From: Cupriavidus pauculus
GTDB taxonomy: Bacteria > Pseudomonadota > Gammaproteobacteria > Burkholderiales > Burkholderiaceae
Assembly (NCBI RefSeq): GCF_002858765.1
Contig: NZ_PJRP01000018.1
Span: 80,213-144,212 of the forward strand
Direction: 5' to 3'
DNA: 64,000 bases
Part shown: piece by piece, positions 34,105-42,438 of the stretch
How positions within the stretch are numbered: the first letter of the stretch is position 1
Layout: each line of letters begins with the position of its first letter
Position numbers and translations under genes: made by a program
The notes under the pieces: generated by a model
Seen by the model: only the letters and a program-made list of their open reading frames with translations
Databases searched by the model: none
What the model was told of the DNA's origin: nothing

Positions 34105-34761
34105 CTAGAAGCCTGATGATCGGATCAGGCCGACAGCGATACCTTCCAGGGAAAACTCGTCGCGTCCAGACTGGACCACGATGTTTTGGAAATCCGGGTT
34201 CTCGGCGATCAGTTCGATCGTGTCGCCGCGTTTCTTCAGGCGTTTGACGGTGACATCCTCACCAAGGCGGGCCACAACGATCTTGCCGTTGGCGGCTTCG
34301 CTGGCCTTCTTCACGGCCAGCAGGTCGCCGTCCAGAATGCCGGCGTCGCGCATGCTCAGGCCGCGTACACGCAGCAGATAATCCGGGCGCTCATCGAACA
34401 CCGATGCATCCACCTGGTATTGGCGGTCGATATGCTCGGCGGCAAGAATCGGGCTACCCGCCGCGACGCGACCGACCAGCGGCAGCGTCAACTGCAGTAC
34501 GCCAGCCATTGGCAGCGTGAACTGGTCGGAGCGCTCCGAGTCGCTGCGCGCCACCTTCAGGCGGATGCCGCGCGAGGCGCCGGGGGTCAGCTCGATCACA
34601 CCCTTGCGCGCCAGTGCCCGCAGATGTTCCTCCGCCGAATTGGGCGAGGAAAAGCCGAATTCCGCGGCAATCTCGGCGCGTGTGGGCGGGAAGCCCGTGT
34701 TGCGGATCGTGTCGCGGATCAGATCGAAAATCTGCTGCTGCCGGGGTGTCAGGGTCGCCAT
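34105..34761 (-). CDS. lexA: SOS repressor LexA
   Basis: 218-residue repressor and self-cleaving protease. Winged helix-turn-helix at 1-70 (RQQQIFDLIRDTIRNTGFPPTRAEIAAEFGFSSPNSAEEHLRAL), cleavage site Ala101-Gly102 in GRVAAGSP, catalytic Ser136 (GLSMRDAGI) and Lys173 (VTVKRL), spaced 37 residues as in E. coli. ATG 34761 gives the canonical MATLTPRQQQ start. Two SOS boxes lie 28-63 bases upstream, so the gene is autoregulated and induced by RecA after DNA damage. Confidence 0.97.
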   Translation of the reverse strand: MATLTPRQQQIFDLIRDTIRNTGFPPTRAEIAAEFGFSSPNSAEEHLRALARKGVIELTPGASRGIRLKVARSDSERSDQFTLPMAGVLQLTLPLVGRVAAGSPILAAEHIDRQYQVDASVFDERPDYLLRVRGLSMRDAGILDGDLLAVKKASEAANGKIVVARLGEDVTVKRLKKRGDTIELIAENPDFQNIVVQSGRDEFSLEGIAVGLIRSSGF

Positions 34762-34788
34762 GGTTCGCCGGTCTTTCGTGCCGAAGCA

Positions 34789-34804
34789 CTGTATGTTTAA
34801 ACAG
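34789..34804. promoter_or_regulatory. SOS (LexA) box 1
   Basis: CTGTATGTTTAAACAG fits CTG-N10-CAG with the outer CTGT/ACAG conserved. It lies 28 bases before the lexA start. Confidence 0.9.
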
Positions 34805-34808
34805 TATG

Positions 34809-34824
34809 CTGTGATTTTATACAG
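34809..34824. promoter_or_regulatory. SOS (LexA) box 2
   Basis: CTGTGATTTTATACAG, again CTG-N10-CAG, centre 20 bases from box 1 (about two helical turns), so two LexA dimers could bind the same DNA face. Confidence 0.9.
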
Positions 34825-34993
34825 TATCGTGTGAAGTGCAAGCACAATTTGCGCAGCGGGCACGACATGGCAACGACGCTACCGATGACTTGGCGGGTTT
34901 GCCATGGGGTACGCCGGCGCGGCGCGGCAGTTACAATCGTCGCCCAGCCCCGGGTCGCGCCAGCCCGGTCAGTTCCTCAGCGAGCCTCCATTC

Positions 34994-36007
34994 ATGTCAG
35001 CGTCCTCGTCGTCATCGTTGCCCCGTGTCGTCGTGCTTGCCACCGGCGGCACCATTGCCGGATCGTCCGGCGATCCTGCCAGCAGCGCCCAGTACCAGGC
35101 TGCCACCGTGCCGGTGTCGCAGCTGGTGCAGGCCGTTCCGGCGCTGGCCGACGTAGCGCGCGTGCACGCCGAGCAGGTGGCGCAGATCGACAGCAAGGAC
35201 ATGACCTTCGGGCTCTGGCAGCAACTGGCGGAGCGCGTGGCGTATTGGTCCGTCCAGCCGGACGTGGCAGGTATCGTGATCACCCATGGCACCGATACGC
35301 TTGAAGAAACGGCGATGTTTCTGCATCTGACGCAGCCGTGTCCCGTGCCGGTGGTCATCACGGCTGCCATGCGCCCTGCGACTTCGCTGTCGGCAGACGG
35401 CCCGCTGAATCTGCTGGATGCCGTACGCGTCGCGGCCTGTCCGGATGCGCGCGGTCAGGGCGTATTGGTGGTGCTGAATCAGCAGATTCATGCCGGGCGC
35501 GACGTGACCAAGGCGCATACGTCGGCCGTCGACGCGTTTGTCTCGCCGAACGCCGGTCCGCTCGGTTTCGTTCAGGACGCGTATATTCGATTCACGCGTG
35601 CGCCGGCCAGCCGCGAGACGGGGTATCTGCCAGTGCCATCGGCCTGGCCGATGGTGGAAATCGTGGTCAGCCACGCGCAGCCGGGCAGGGTGGCCGTCGA
35701 TGCGCTGGTATCGGCGGGGGTGAAGGGATTGGTCGTGGCTGCCACCGGAAATGGCTCGATCCATGAAACCCTGGCGGCGGCACTGGCCGATGCAGCGAGC
35801 GCTGGCGTTGCCGTGGTGCGCAGTTCACGCACCGGCGCTGGCCATGTGTCGATCCCGGCGCGGCCTTCGCCGCAGGCGGGGATGTTCGTGTCGGCAGGCG
35901 ATCACAATCCCTACAAGGCGCGGCTGCTGCTTCTGCTGGCGCTGGCAAGTGACCCAGTGATGGGGCAGGATGGCGGACGCCTGCAGTCGCTGTTCACGGC
36001 GTACTGA
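34994..36007 (+). CDS. L-asparaginase (type I/II family)
   Basis: 337-residue amidohydrolase turning asparagine into aspartate and ammonia. Both active-site motifs are present: LATGGTIAGSS (about 15-25, first catalytic Thr) and ITHGTDTLEETAMFL (about 95-109, Thr-Asp pair), plus VVAATGNGSIHETLAAAL late in the protein. There is no signal peptide, so it is probably cytoplasmic. ATG 34994 was chosen because earlier in-frame starts add a disordered stretch. Divergent from lexA; the 170-base gap contains both SOS boxes, which might also touch this promoter. Confidence 0.93.
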   Translation: MSASSSSSLPRVVVLATGGTIAGSSGDPASSAQYQAATVPVSQLVQAVPALADVARVHAEQVAQIDSKDMTFGLWQQLAERVAYWSVQPDVAGIVITHGTDTLEETAMFLHLTQPCPVPVVITAAMRPATSLSADGPLNLLDAVRVAACPDARGQGVLVVLNQQIHAGRDVTKAHTSAVDAFVSPNAGPLGFVQDAYIRFTRAPASRETGYLPVPSAWPMVEIVVSHAQPGRVAVDALVSAGVKGLVVAATGNGSIHETLAAALADAASAGVAVVRSSRTGAGHVSIPARPSPQAGMFVSAGDHNPYKARLLLLLALASDPVMGQDGGRLQSLFTAY

Positions 36008-36028
36008 ATCCGTTCCTGCGCCGGAGCC

Positions 36029-36058
36029 TTGCGGATCTACGGGGTTCCGGGCTATACT
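36029..36058 (+). promoter_or_regulatory. Promoter of the rpsF-priB-rpsR-rplI operon
   Basis: TTGCGG (36029-36034), 18-base spacer, TATACT (36053-36058), then a roughly 60-base leader containing GCCGCACCGG and CGCCCGGG that can pair locally. Leaders of rpsF operons often bind the S6:S18 complex through a bulged CCG; such a fold here is possible but not proved. Confidence 0.6.
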
Positions 36059-36123
36059 CGCGGGCTATTCAACCTTGCCGCACCGGACGTGACGCCCGGG
36101 TGGCTCATCCAAAAGGAGCGTCA

Positions 36124-36498
36124 ATGCGTCATTACGAAATCGTATTTATCGTCCACCCGGACCAAAGCGAACAAGTGCCGGCGATGATCGAGCGTTACAA
36201 GCAGCTCGTCACGTCGCAAAATGGCCAGATCCACCGCGTGGAAGACTGGGGCCGTCGTCAAATGGCCTACATGATCCAGAAGCTGGCCAAGGCTCACTAC
36301 GTTTGCCTGAACATCGAATGCGGCAAAGACACGCTGGCTGAACTGGAACACGCGTTCAAGTTCAACGATGCCGTGCTGCGTCACCTGATCGTCCAGACCA
36401 AGAAGGCTGAAACGGCTCCGTCGCCGATGATGAAGGAAGTGCAGCGCGAAGAAGCCCGCAAGGCCGCGCAAACGACCACGGAAGGTCAGGCCGCCTAA
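36124..36498 (+). CDS. rpsF: 30S ribosomal protein S6
   Basis: 124-residue S6: MRHYEIVFIVHPDQSEQVPAMIERYKQLV at the start, WGRRQMAYMIQKLAKAHYVCLNIEC in the middle, FNDAVLRHLIVQTKKA near the end, then a charged tail. AAAGGAG precedes ATG 36124. First gene of the S6-PriB-S18-L9 operon. Confidence 0.98.
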   Translation: MRHYEIVFIVHPDQSEQVPAMIERYKQLVTSQNGQIHRVEDWGRRQMAYMIQKLAKAHYVCLNIECGKDTLAELEHAFKFNDAVLRHLIVQTKKAETAPSPMMKEVQREEARKAAQTTTEGQAA

Positions 36499-36518
36499 GT
36501 GCGGACTGCTGTGTCGCG

Positions 36519-36818
36519 GTGAACCAGCTCCGGCTAACCGCCACGCTTGCCGAGCGAGATACGCTGCGCTATACGCCGGCCGGTGTCCCTGTCGTCAACT
36601 GCATTTTGCAGCATGCCGGCGAGGTGACAGAGGCGGAAACGCCCCGGCAGGTGGAATTCGCAGTGGTGGCCATGGGCATTGGTCCCATTGGCCAGCGGCT
36701 CGAGCGCATGCCGCTCGGTACGCTGCTCGACTGCGAAGGCTTTCTGGCCCGCAAGCACCGCAACAGCAAGACACTGATCTTTCACATCACTCGATGTAAA
36801 GCATTCGAAAAGGATTGA
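36519..36818 (+). CDS. priB: Primosomal replication protein PriB
   Basis: 99-residue single OB-fold protein related to SSB, used with PriA to restart stalled replication forks. NQLRLTATLAERDTLRYTPAGVPVVNCILQHAGEV and the C-terminal GFLARKHRNSKTLIFHITRCKAF are typical. It uses GTG at 36519, twenty bases after rpsF, and ends four bases before rpsR, the normal rpsF-priB-rpsR order. Confidence 0.95.
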   Translation: MNQLRLTATLAERDTLRYTPAGVPVVNCILQHAGEVTEAETPRQVEFAVVAMGIGPIGQRLERMPLGTLLDCEGFLARKHRNSKTLIFHITRCKAFEKD

Positions 36819-36821
36819 ATC

Positions 36822-37100
36822 ATGGCATTCGTCAAACGTGACAACAAGAACAAGAAGCGCTTCCAGCAACAGAACCCGCTGTTCAAGCGCAAGCGCTTCT
36901 GCCGCTTCACCGTGGCTGGCGTCGAACAGATCGACTACAAGGATCTGGACACGCTGAAGGACTTCATCGGCGACAACGGCAAGATCACGCCGGCTCGTCT
37001 GACCGGTACCAAGGCGCACTATCAGCGTCAGCTGGATACGGCTATCAAGCGCGCCCGCTTCCTGGCGCTGATGCCGTACACCGACCTGCACAAGAACTGA
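36822..37100 (+). CDS. rpsR: 30S ribosomal protein S18
   Basis: 92-residue basic protein with [32 protein letters not shown] and [30 protein letters not shown], the S18 core. It pairs with S6 on the 30S platform. The N-terminus carries extra lysines ([14 protein letters not shown]), as is usual in this group. Confidence 0.98.
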
Positions 37101-37130
37101 TAGTCCCGGGACCGCAAGGAGAAATACACG

Positions 37131-37583
37131 ATGCAAGTCATTCTGCTGGAAAAAGTCATCAACCTGGGCAACCTGGGCGAAATCGTTCGCGTGAAGGACG
37201 GTTACGCACGTAACTTCCTGATCCCGACCAAGCGCGCTCGCCGTGCCACGCAAACCGCCATCGCCGAATTCGAGGTGAAGCGCGCCGAGCTGGAAAAGGC
37301 CGCCGCCGAGAAGCTGGCTGCTTCGCAAGCCGAAGGCGAGAAGCTGAACGGCCTGACCGTCCAGATCACGCAGAAGTCGGGCGTGGACGGCCGTCTGTTC
37401 GGTTCGGTGACCAACGCCGACATCGCTGCCGCGCTGGAAGGCCAAGGTTTCAAGGTCGAAAAGTCGCAAGTGCGTCTGCCGAACGGCCCGCTGAAGCTGG
37501 TTGGCGACTACACCGTTGGCGTGTCGCTGCACACCGACGTGCTGGTCGACATCACCGTTTCGGTGCTGGGCGAGCACGTCTAA
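37131..37583 (+). CDS. rplI: 50S ribosomal protein L9
   Basis: 150-residue L9 with N-terminal MQVILLEKVINLGNLGEIVRVKDGYARNFLIP, the long connecting helix (about 41-74) and C-terminal domain with SGVDGRLFGSVTNADIAAAL. Preceded by AAGGAGAAAT. Last gene of the operon; a terminator follows. Confidence 0.98.
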   Translation: MQVILLEKVINLGNLGEIVRVKDGYARNFLIPTKRARRATQTAIAEFEVKRAELEKAAAEKLAASQAEGEKLNGLTVQITQKSGVDGRLFGSVTNADIAAALEGQGFKVEKSQVRLPNGPLKLVGDYTVGVSLHTDVLVDITVSVLGEHV

Positions 37584-37631
37584 GCGGTACGCGTCCGCGA
37601 TGTGCCGGTCCGACCGGCGCGTCGGATGCAC

Positions 37632-37664
37632 AAAAAGGCAGGGGCCACGCTCCTGCCTTTTTTG
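37632..37664 (+). terminator. Terminator after rplI
   Basis: AAAGGCAGG / CCTGCCTTT stem with a nine-base loop, then a T run. Confidence 0.88.
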
Positions 37665-37703
37665 TTTTTTGCGTGGCGCCCGGCGCCGTTATAATTCCCC
37701 CCC

Positions 37704-39095
37704 ATGAACGCGCCCGCCGCAGATCCCCAACTAGACAACCTCAAGGTTCCTCCGCACTCGATCGAGGCCGAACAATCGGTGCTTGGCGGGTTGCTGCTGG
37801 ATAACGCCGCCTGGGACCGCATTGCCGACTTCCTGTCGGAAGCCGATTTCTATCGATTCGACCACCGGGTGATCTTCCAGAGCATCGCCCGCCTGATCTC
37901 CGCCACCAAGCCGGCGGACGTGATCACGGTCTTTGAAATGCTTCAAGTGGCCGGCAAGGCGGAGGAGGTGGGCGGCCTGGCCTACCTGAATTCGCTGGCG
38001 CAGAACACGCCGAGTGCGGCCAATATCCGTCGCTACGCCGAAATTGTTCGCGAACGCTCGGTGCTGCGCAAGCTCGTGACCGTTGCCGACGATATCGCTT
38101 CCGCAGCCTTTGCGCCGAAGGGGCGCGAGGTGCGCGAACTGCTCGATGAGGCCGAATCCAAGGTTTTTGCGATTGCCGAAGAGGGTTCGCGTGGCCAGAA
38201 GGGCTTCCAGGAGATCCAGCCGCTGCTGACGCAGGTGGTGGAGCGGATCGACGAGCTTTATCACCGTGATTCGACGACGGACGTGACCGGCGTGCCGACC
38301 GGCTTCATCGACCTGGATCGCATGACCAGCGGTATGCAGCCGGGCGACCTGATTATCGTCGCCGGACGCCCCTCGATGGGTAAAACCGCGTTTTCGCTGA
38401 ATATTGGCGAACATGTGGCCGTGGAGCAGGGCCTGCCCGTGGCCGTGTTCTCGATGGAAATGGCCGGTGTGCAGTTGGCCATGCGTATGCTGGGTTCGGT
38501 GGGTCGTCTGGACCAGCACCGGCTGCGTACCGGCCGCCTGCTGGACGAGGACTGGCCGCGCCTGACGCACTCGATCCAGCGCATGAACGACGCGCAGCTG
38601 TTCATCGACGAGACGCCGGCGCTGAATCCGATGGAATTGCGGGCCCGTTCGCGCCGCCTGGCGCGCCAGTGCGGCCAGTTGGGCCTGATCATCATCGATT
38701 ACCTGCAGCTGATGTCGGGTTCGGGCAGTGGTGAGAACCGGGCCACGGAAATTTCCGAGATCTCGCGGTCGCTGAAAGGCCTGGCCAAGGAACTCAATTG
38801 CCCGGTCATCGCGCTGTCGCAGCTGAACCGAAGCCTGGAGCAGCGTCCGAACAAGCGCCCCGTGATGTCCGACCTGCGTGAGTCAGGCGCCATCGAACAG
38901 GATGCTGACGTGATCCTGTTCATTTATCGCGACGAAGTCTACAACCCCGATTCGCAGGACAAGGGTACGTCCGAAATCATCATCGGCAAGCAGCGTAACG
39001 GCCCGATCGGCACCGTTAGGCTCACGTTCCTGGGTCAATTCACGAAGTTCGACAACTTCAGTGGCGGCCCGGCGTTCTTCGACAACGACACCTGA
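37704..39095 (+). CDS. dnaB: Replicative DNA helicase DnaB
   Basis: 463-residue hexameric helicase that unwinds DNA at the fork. N-terminal DnaG-binding domain with VPPHSIEAEQSVLGGLLLDNAAWD, linker, and RecA-like domain with Walker A GRPSMGKTAFSLNIG at about 223, Walker B LIIIDYLQLM, and the IALSQLNRSLEQRPNKRPVMSDLRESGAIEQDADVILFIYR block. No intein. A TATAAT at 37690-37695 lies only nine bases before the ATG, so the leader may be very short or absent, or another promoter is used. Confidence 0.97.
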   Translation: MNAPAADPQLDNLKVPPHSIEAEQSVLGGLLLDNAAWDRIADFLSEADFYRFDHRVIFQSIARLISATKPADVITVFEMLQVAGKAEEVGGLAYLNSLAQNTPSAANIRRYAEIVRERSVLRKLVTVADDIASAAFAPKGREVRELLDEAESKVFAIAEEGSRGQKGFQEIQPLLTQVVERIDELYHRDSTTDVTGVPTGFIDLDRMTSGMQPGDLIIVAGRPSMGKTAFSLNIGEHVAVEQGLPVAVFSMEMAGVQLAMRMLGSVGRLDQHRLRTGRLLDEDWPRLTHSIQRMNDAQLFIDETPALNPMELRARSRRLARQCGQLGLIIIDYLQLMSGSGSGENRATEISEISRSLKGLAKELNCPVIALSQLNRSLEQRPNKRPVMSDLRESGAIEQDADVILFIYRDEVYNPDSQDKGTSEIIIGKQRNGPIGTVRLTFLGQFTKFDNFSGGPAFFDNDT

Positions 39096-39244
39096 TTGTC
39101 AGGGGTTACACCGCTGGGCGGTGCAACCCTGTAAAATATTGCGCTTTGATGACAGCCGCCCACGAGGCGGCTGTCGTGCAATGGCTGTCTCCCCCTTTGC
39201 TATACAACCGAGCGCTGCCGTGAGGCGCGCCACAAGGACATTTC

Positions 39245-39871
39245 ATGTTCGGCCGTTTCATGCCCACCGAGGGCAAGTTCTTCGAGTACTTCAACCAGCA
39301 CGCAGACTGCGCCGTCACCGCCGCGCACGAGCTGGAAGCGTTGGTCAATGACCTGCCCAACGCCGAAGGCCATGCCCGCCGCGTGCAGGCCACGGAAAAG
39401 AAGGCAGACCGTATCACGCACGACACAATCGATTTGCTGCACAAGACCTTCATCACGCCGCTGGACCGTGACGAGATCCACAAGCTCATCACGACCATGG
39501 ACGATATCCTGGACCTGATGGAGGACGTGGCCGAGACGATCTCGCTGTACGACGTCACGCACCTGACCGACGAAGCCCGCCGCCTGGCCACGATCTGCGT
39601 ACAGTGCTGCGAAGCCGTCAAGATCGCCGTGGGCCTGCTCGAGGACATGGGCAACGCCAGCACCATCCTGAAGACTGCCCAGCAGATCGACCAGCTCGAA
39701 TCGGAAGCCGACCGCGTGATGCGCTCGGCCATGTCGAAGCTGTTCCGCGACGAGACCGACGTCAAGCGCCTGATCAAGCTGAAGGCGATCTACGAGCAGC
39801 TGGAGTCCATCACCGACAAGTGCGAGGACGTGGCGAACATCATCGAAGGCATCGTCCTGGAAAACGCCTGA
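39245..39871 (+). CDS. DUF47/PhoU-like phosphate transport partner
   Basis: 208-residue all-helical protein of the DUF47 family (YkaA/Pit accessory). Hallmarks: EKKADRITHDTIDLLHKTFITPLDRDEIHKLITTMDDILDLMEDVAE and LESEADRVMRSAMSKLF, both ExxxD-type metal-binding repeats as in PhoU. It starts 13 bases before the pit gene reading in the same direction, so the pair is one unit; DUF47 partners are thought to control PiT activity. Confidence 0.94.
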   Translation: MFGRFMPTEGKFFEYFNQHADCAVTAAHELEALVNDLPNAEGHARRVQATEKKADRITHDTIDLLHKTFITPLDRDEIHKLITTMDDILDLMEDVAETISLYDVTHLTDEARRLATICVQCCEAVKIAVGLLEDMGNASTILKTAQQIDQLESEADRVMRSAMSKLFRDETDVKRLIKLKAIYEQLESITDKCEDVANIIEGIVLENA

Positions 39872-39884
39872 GGCTCGCACTCGC

Positions 39885-40895
39885 ATGCAAACAGTACAAA
39901 TGAGCTTGTGGGTCATCGGCTTGCTGGTGGCATTGGCATTGCTGTTCGACTTCATGAACGGCTTTCACGACGCGGCCAATTCGATTGCCACGGTTGTCTC
40001 CACGGGCGTGCTGAAGCCGCACCATGCCGTGGCCATGGCGGCCATGTGCAACGTGGTGGCGATCTTCATCTTCCACCTGAAGGTGGCGGCCACGGTGGGC
40101 ACGGGCACGGTCGACGTGCATATAGTGGATCACTACGTGATATTTGGCGCGCTGGTGGGTGCCATCGTCTGGAACGTGATTACCTGGCTGTACGGCATTC
40201 CGTCGTCGTCGTCGCACGCGCTGATCGGCGGCCTGGTGGGCGCTGCAGTGGCCAAGGGCGGCACGGGCGTGCTGGTGGGCAACGGCCTGCTGAAGACCGT
40301 GGCGTTCATCCTGATCTCGCCGCTGCTGGGCTTCATCCTGGGTTCGCTGATGATGGTGATCGTGGGCTGGACGTTCTTCCGCACACCGCCGTCGCGCGTG
40401 GACCGCTGGTTCCGCCGCCTGCAGCTGGTATCGGCGTCGCTCTACAGCCTGGGCCACGGCGGCAATGACGCGCAGAAGACCATCGGCATCATCTGGATGC
40501 TGCTGATCGCCAGCGGTCATGTGGCCGTGGGCGGCGCGGAGCCGCCGATGTGGGTCATCGTGAGCTGCTACGTGGCCATCGGCATGGGCACGCTGTTCGG
40601 CGGCTGGCGAATCGTGCGGACCATGGGCCAGAAGATCACCAAGCTGAAGCCGGTGGGTGGCTTCTGCGCGGAAACGGGCGGCGCGATCACGCTGTTCATT
40701 GCCTCGGCGATGGGCGTGCCGGTGTCGACCACGCATACCATTACCGGCGCCATCGTCGGCGTCGGTTCGGCGCAGAAGATGTCGGCCGTGCGTTGGGGCG
40801 TGGCGGGCAATATCGTGTGGGCGTGGGTCCTGACGATTCCGGCCTCGGCGTTCATGGCGGCGATCGCCTGGTGGATCGGCAAGCAGATCCTGTAA
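39885..40895 (+). CDS. pit: PiT-family inorganic phosphate transporter
   Basis: 336-residue low-affinity phosphate (metal-phosphate) symporter with about ten membrane segments. The two PiT signature repeats are present: FDFMNGFHDAANSIATVVSTGVLKP near the start and CAETGGAITLFIASAMGVPVSTTHTITGAIVGVG in the second half, plus YGIPSSSSHALIGGLVGAA. Co-transcribed with the DUF47 gene. A terminator follows at once. Confidence 0.94.
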   Translation: MQTVQMSLWVIGLLVALALLFDFMNGFHDAANSIATVVSTGVLKPHHAVAMAAMCNVVAIFIFHLKVAATVGTGTVDVHIVDHYVIFGALVGAIVWNVITWLYGIPSSSSHALIGGLVGAAVAKGGTGVLVGNGLLKTVAFILISPLLGFILGSLMMVIVGWTFFRTPPSRVDRWFRRLQLVSASLYSLGHGGNDAQKTIGIIWMLLIASGHVAVGGAEPPMWVIVSCYVAIGMGTLFGGWRIVRTMGQKITKLKPVGGFCAETGGAITLFIASAMGVPVSTTHTITGAIVGVGSAQKMSAVRWGVAGNIVWAWVLTIPASAFMAAIAWWIGKQIL

Positions 40896-40918
40896 GCCTT
40901 ACCGGACGTATCGCAGAC

Positions 40919-40949
40919 AAAAAAGCCAGGCATCACGCCTGGCTTTTTT
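40919..40949. terminator. Bidirectional terminator after pit
   Basis: AAAAGCCAGGC / GCCTGGCTTTT stem with loop ATCAC and T/A runs at both ends, between convergent genes. Confidence 0.9.
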
Positions 40950-40951
40950 GC

Positions 40952-41686
40952 TTATTGGTTCGCGAATGCCGCGATGGGATCGTCGTCGGGCGGCGGCGCC
41001 ATGGGCGCGGCGGGCACCGGCTGGGGCGGGGCGGGTGTGATCGAAGGCGGCGGTGTCAGTGACGGCGCCGGGGTCATCGGCAAGTTGCTGGCCGCCACGA
41101 CGCGCCGCGCGCCGTTGTAGCGCGAGGCCCAGTAGGACTTGCCCATGTCTTCGAGCCGGACCGTGCCACCGGTGGCCGGCGCGTGGACGAAGCGGTTCTG
41201 CCCGACGTAGATGCCGACATGCGAGTTGGCGCGTCCGGTGGTATTGAAGAACACCAGGTCGCCCGATGCCACGTCGCTACGGTCAAGCGAAACGCCGCGC
41301 TGGCCCATCTGCTCGGTGGTGCGCGGCAGGTTGACGCTGGCGGCGCGCTGCACCACATAACGGACCAGGCCGCTGCAGTCGAAACCGGAATCGGGCGTGT
41401 TGCCGCCGTAGCGGTAGGGCGTGCCGACCAGTGACATCGCCTGGATCGAGATTTCTTCCAGGCCGGCGCTCGGGTCGATCATGGGCTTGCCCGGCGTGCG
41501 GGGCAGCGAAGACGTATGGCGGGCAGGGGGGGCACCGGCGCAGGCGGCCAGCAGCAGGGCGCTTGCACACAAGGCTGTCAGGGCGAGCCGGGACGAACGC
41601 CACGAGGACGGAGCCGGGCACAGCGTGACAAGCGACGGGCGCGGTGGGTGCGGTGAGGGCGGCAATAAAAGCGGGCGCTGCGGCAT
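40952..41686 (-). CDS. NlpC/P60 peptidoglycan endopeptidase, lipoprotein
   Basis: 244-residue cell-wall peptidase. An atypically long Pro-rich start precedes a lipoprotein signal ALCASALLLAAC (Cys49); the true start may be further in. The NlpC/P60 domain (about 78-200) has catalytic Cys104 in GFDCSGLVRYV, His156 in NSHVGIYVG and His168 in RFVHAP. A Pro-rich tail (about 205-240) likely spans the wall. Such enzymes cut the D-Glu-mDAP bond in stem peptides (Spr/MepS-like). Confidence 0.92.
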   Translation of the reverse strand: MPQRPLLLPPSPHPPRPSLVTLCPAPSSWRSSRLALTALCASALLLAACAGAPPARHTSSLPRTPGKPMIDPSAGLEEISIQAMSLVGTPYRYGGNTPDSGFDCSGLVRYVVQRAASVNLPRTTEQMGQRGVSLDRSDVASGDLVFFNTTGRANSHVGIYVGQNRFVHAPATGGTVRLEDMGKSYWASRYNGARRVVAASNLPMTPAPSLTPPPSITPAPPQPVPAAPMAPPPDDDPIAAFANQ

Positions 41687-41766
41687 CCTTCTTGTCGTTC
41701 GGTTGCCGGGTCAGGCGTCCGCCCCACCGTACAGGGTGGGACTGCCAGTGAAACGACCGGATAAAA

Positions 41767-42270
41767 CTACCAGCGCAACTGCGCGTTGCGCGTACCGGTA
41801 CTGATCTTGATGGACTTTGGCTGACCCTTGTAACTGGCCTCGATATTGTAGCTGCCTTCTGGCGCACGTATGAGGCAGCGCGGGCCACCCGCGCGGAAAT
41901 CGGCCACATTCTGGCCGTCGCGTGTCAGTTTTACATCAACATCGGCCAGGTATTCGCCGTCGGCACCCCGCGTGAACAGGATGCCCATGTTGAAGTTCTT
42001 TTCCTGCTCGGCCAGCCTGGCCCGTTCGTCCTCCGCAATGCCGCCGCAGACATAGCTGACGGGGCCCATGGTGCGGATTACCATCTCGTTGCCTGCGGGG
42101 GGCGCGCTGGCGTCCGCAGCCTTGGCCGGCTGCAGGGCGGCCGCCACGATTACCGTGGCGCCAATCAGCGCGGCCACGGCAATGCGCTTGCGCCGGGTGG
42201 CGCGCGCGTTCTGGGAAAACAGGGTCCTTCTGGTGGACAGGTATCTGCTGAAAGACTGTTGCCTGTTCAT
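41767..42270 (-). CDS. Exported protein with carboxypeptidase regulatory-like fold
   Basis: 167-residue protein with a basic N-terminus (RATRRKRIAVAALIGATVIVAAAL then AKA), read as a signal peptide or anchor at about 27-52. The exported part has VCGGIAEDERARL and a beta-rich domain (LADVDVKLTRDGQNVADFRAGGPRCLIRAPEGSYNIEASYKGQPKSIKIS) like transthyretin-type or carboxypeptidase regulatory modules. One Cys in each half could form a disulfide. Function unknown; it sits alone between phoH-like and NlpC/P60 genes. Confidence 0.75.
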   Translation of the reverse strand: MNRQQSFSRYLSTRRTLFSQNARATRRKRIAVAALIGATVIVAAALQPAKAADASAPPAGNEMVIRTMGPVSYVCGGIAEDERARLAEQEKNFNMGILFTRGADGEYLADVDVKLTRDGQNVADFRAGGPRCLIRAPEGSYNIEASYKGQPKSIKISTGTRNAQLRW

Positions 42271-42438
42271 CGACGCCTCCGTATCGACATGAACACCCGG
42301 CCATCATAGCCGGGTCGTGCGGTGCTGGCTGTCGGCCAAACGCCGACGCTGTGGGTTGCGCCACACTACGCGATGCGGCCACGGGCGGCCATGGAACAGG
42401 CCGCCCGTGGAACTGCCGGGATTGCAGTGACTGCCGCG

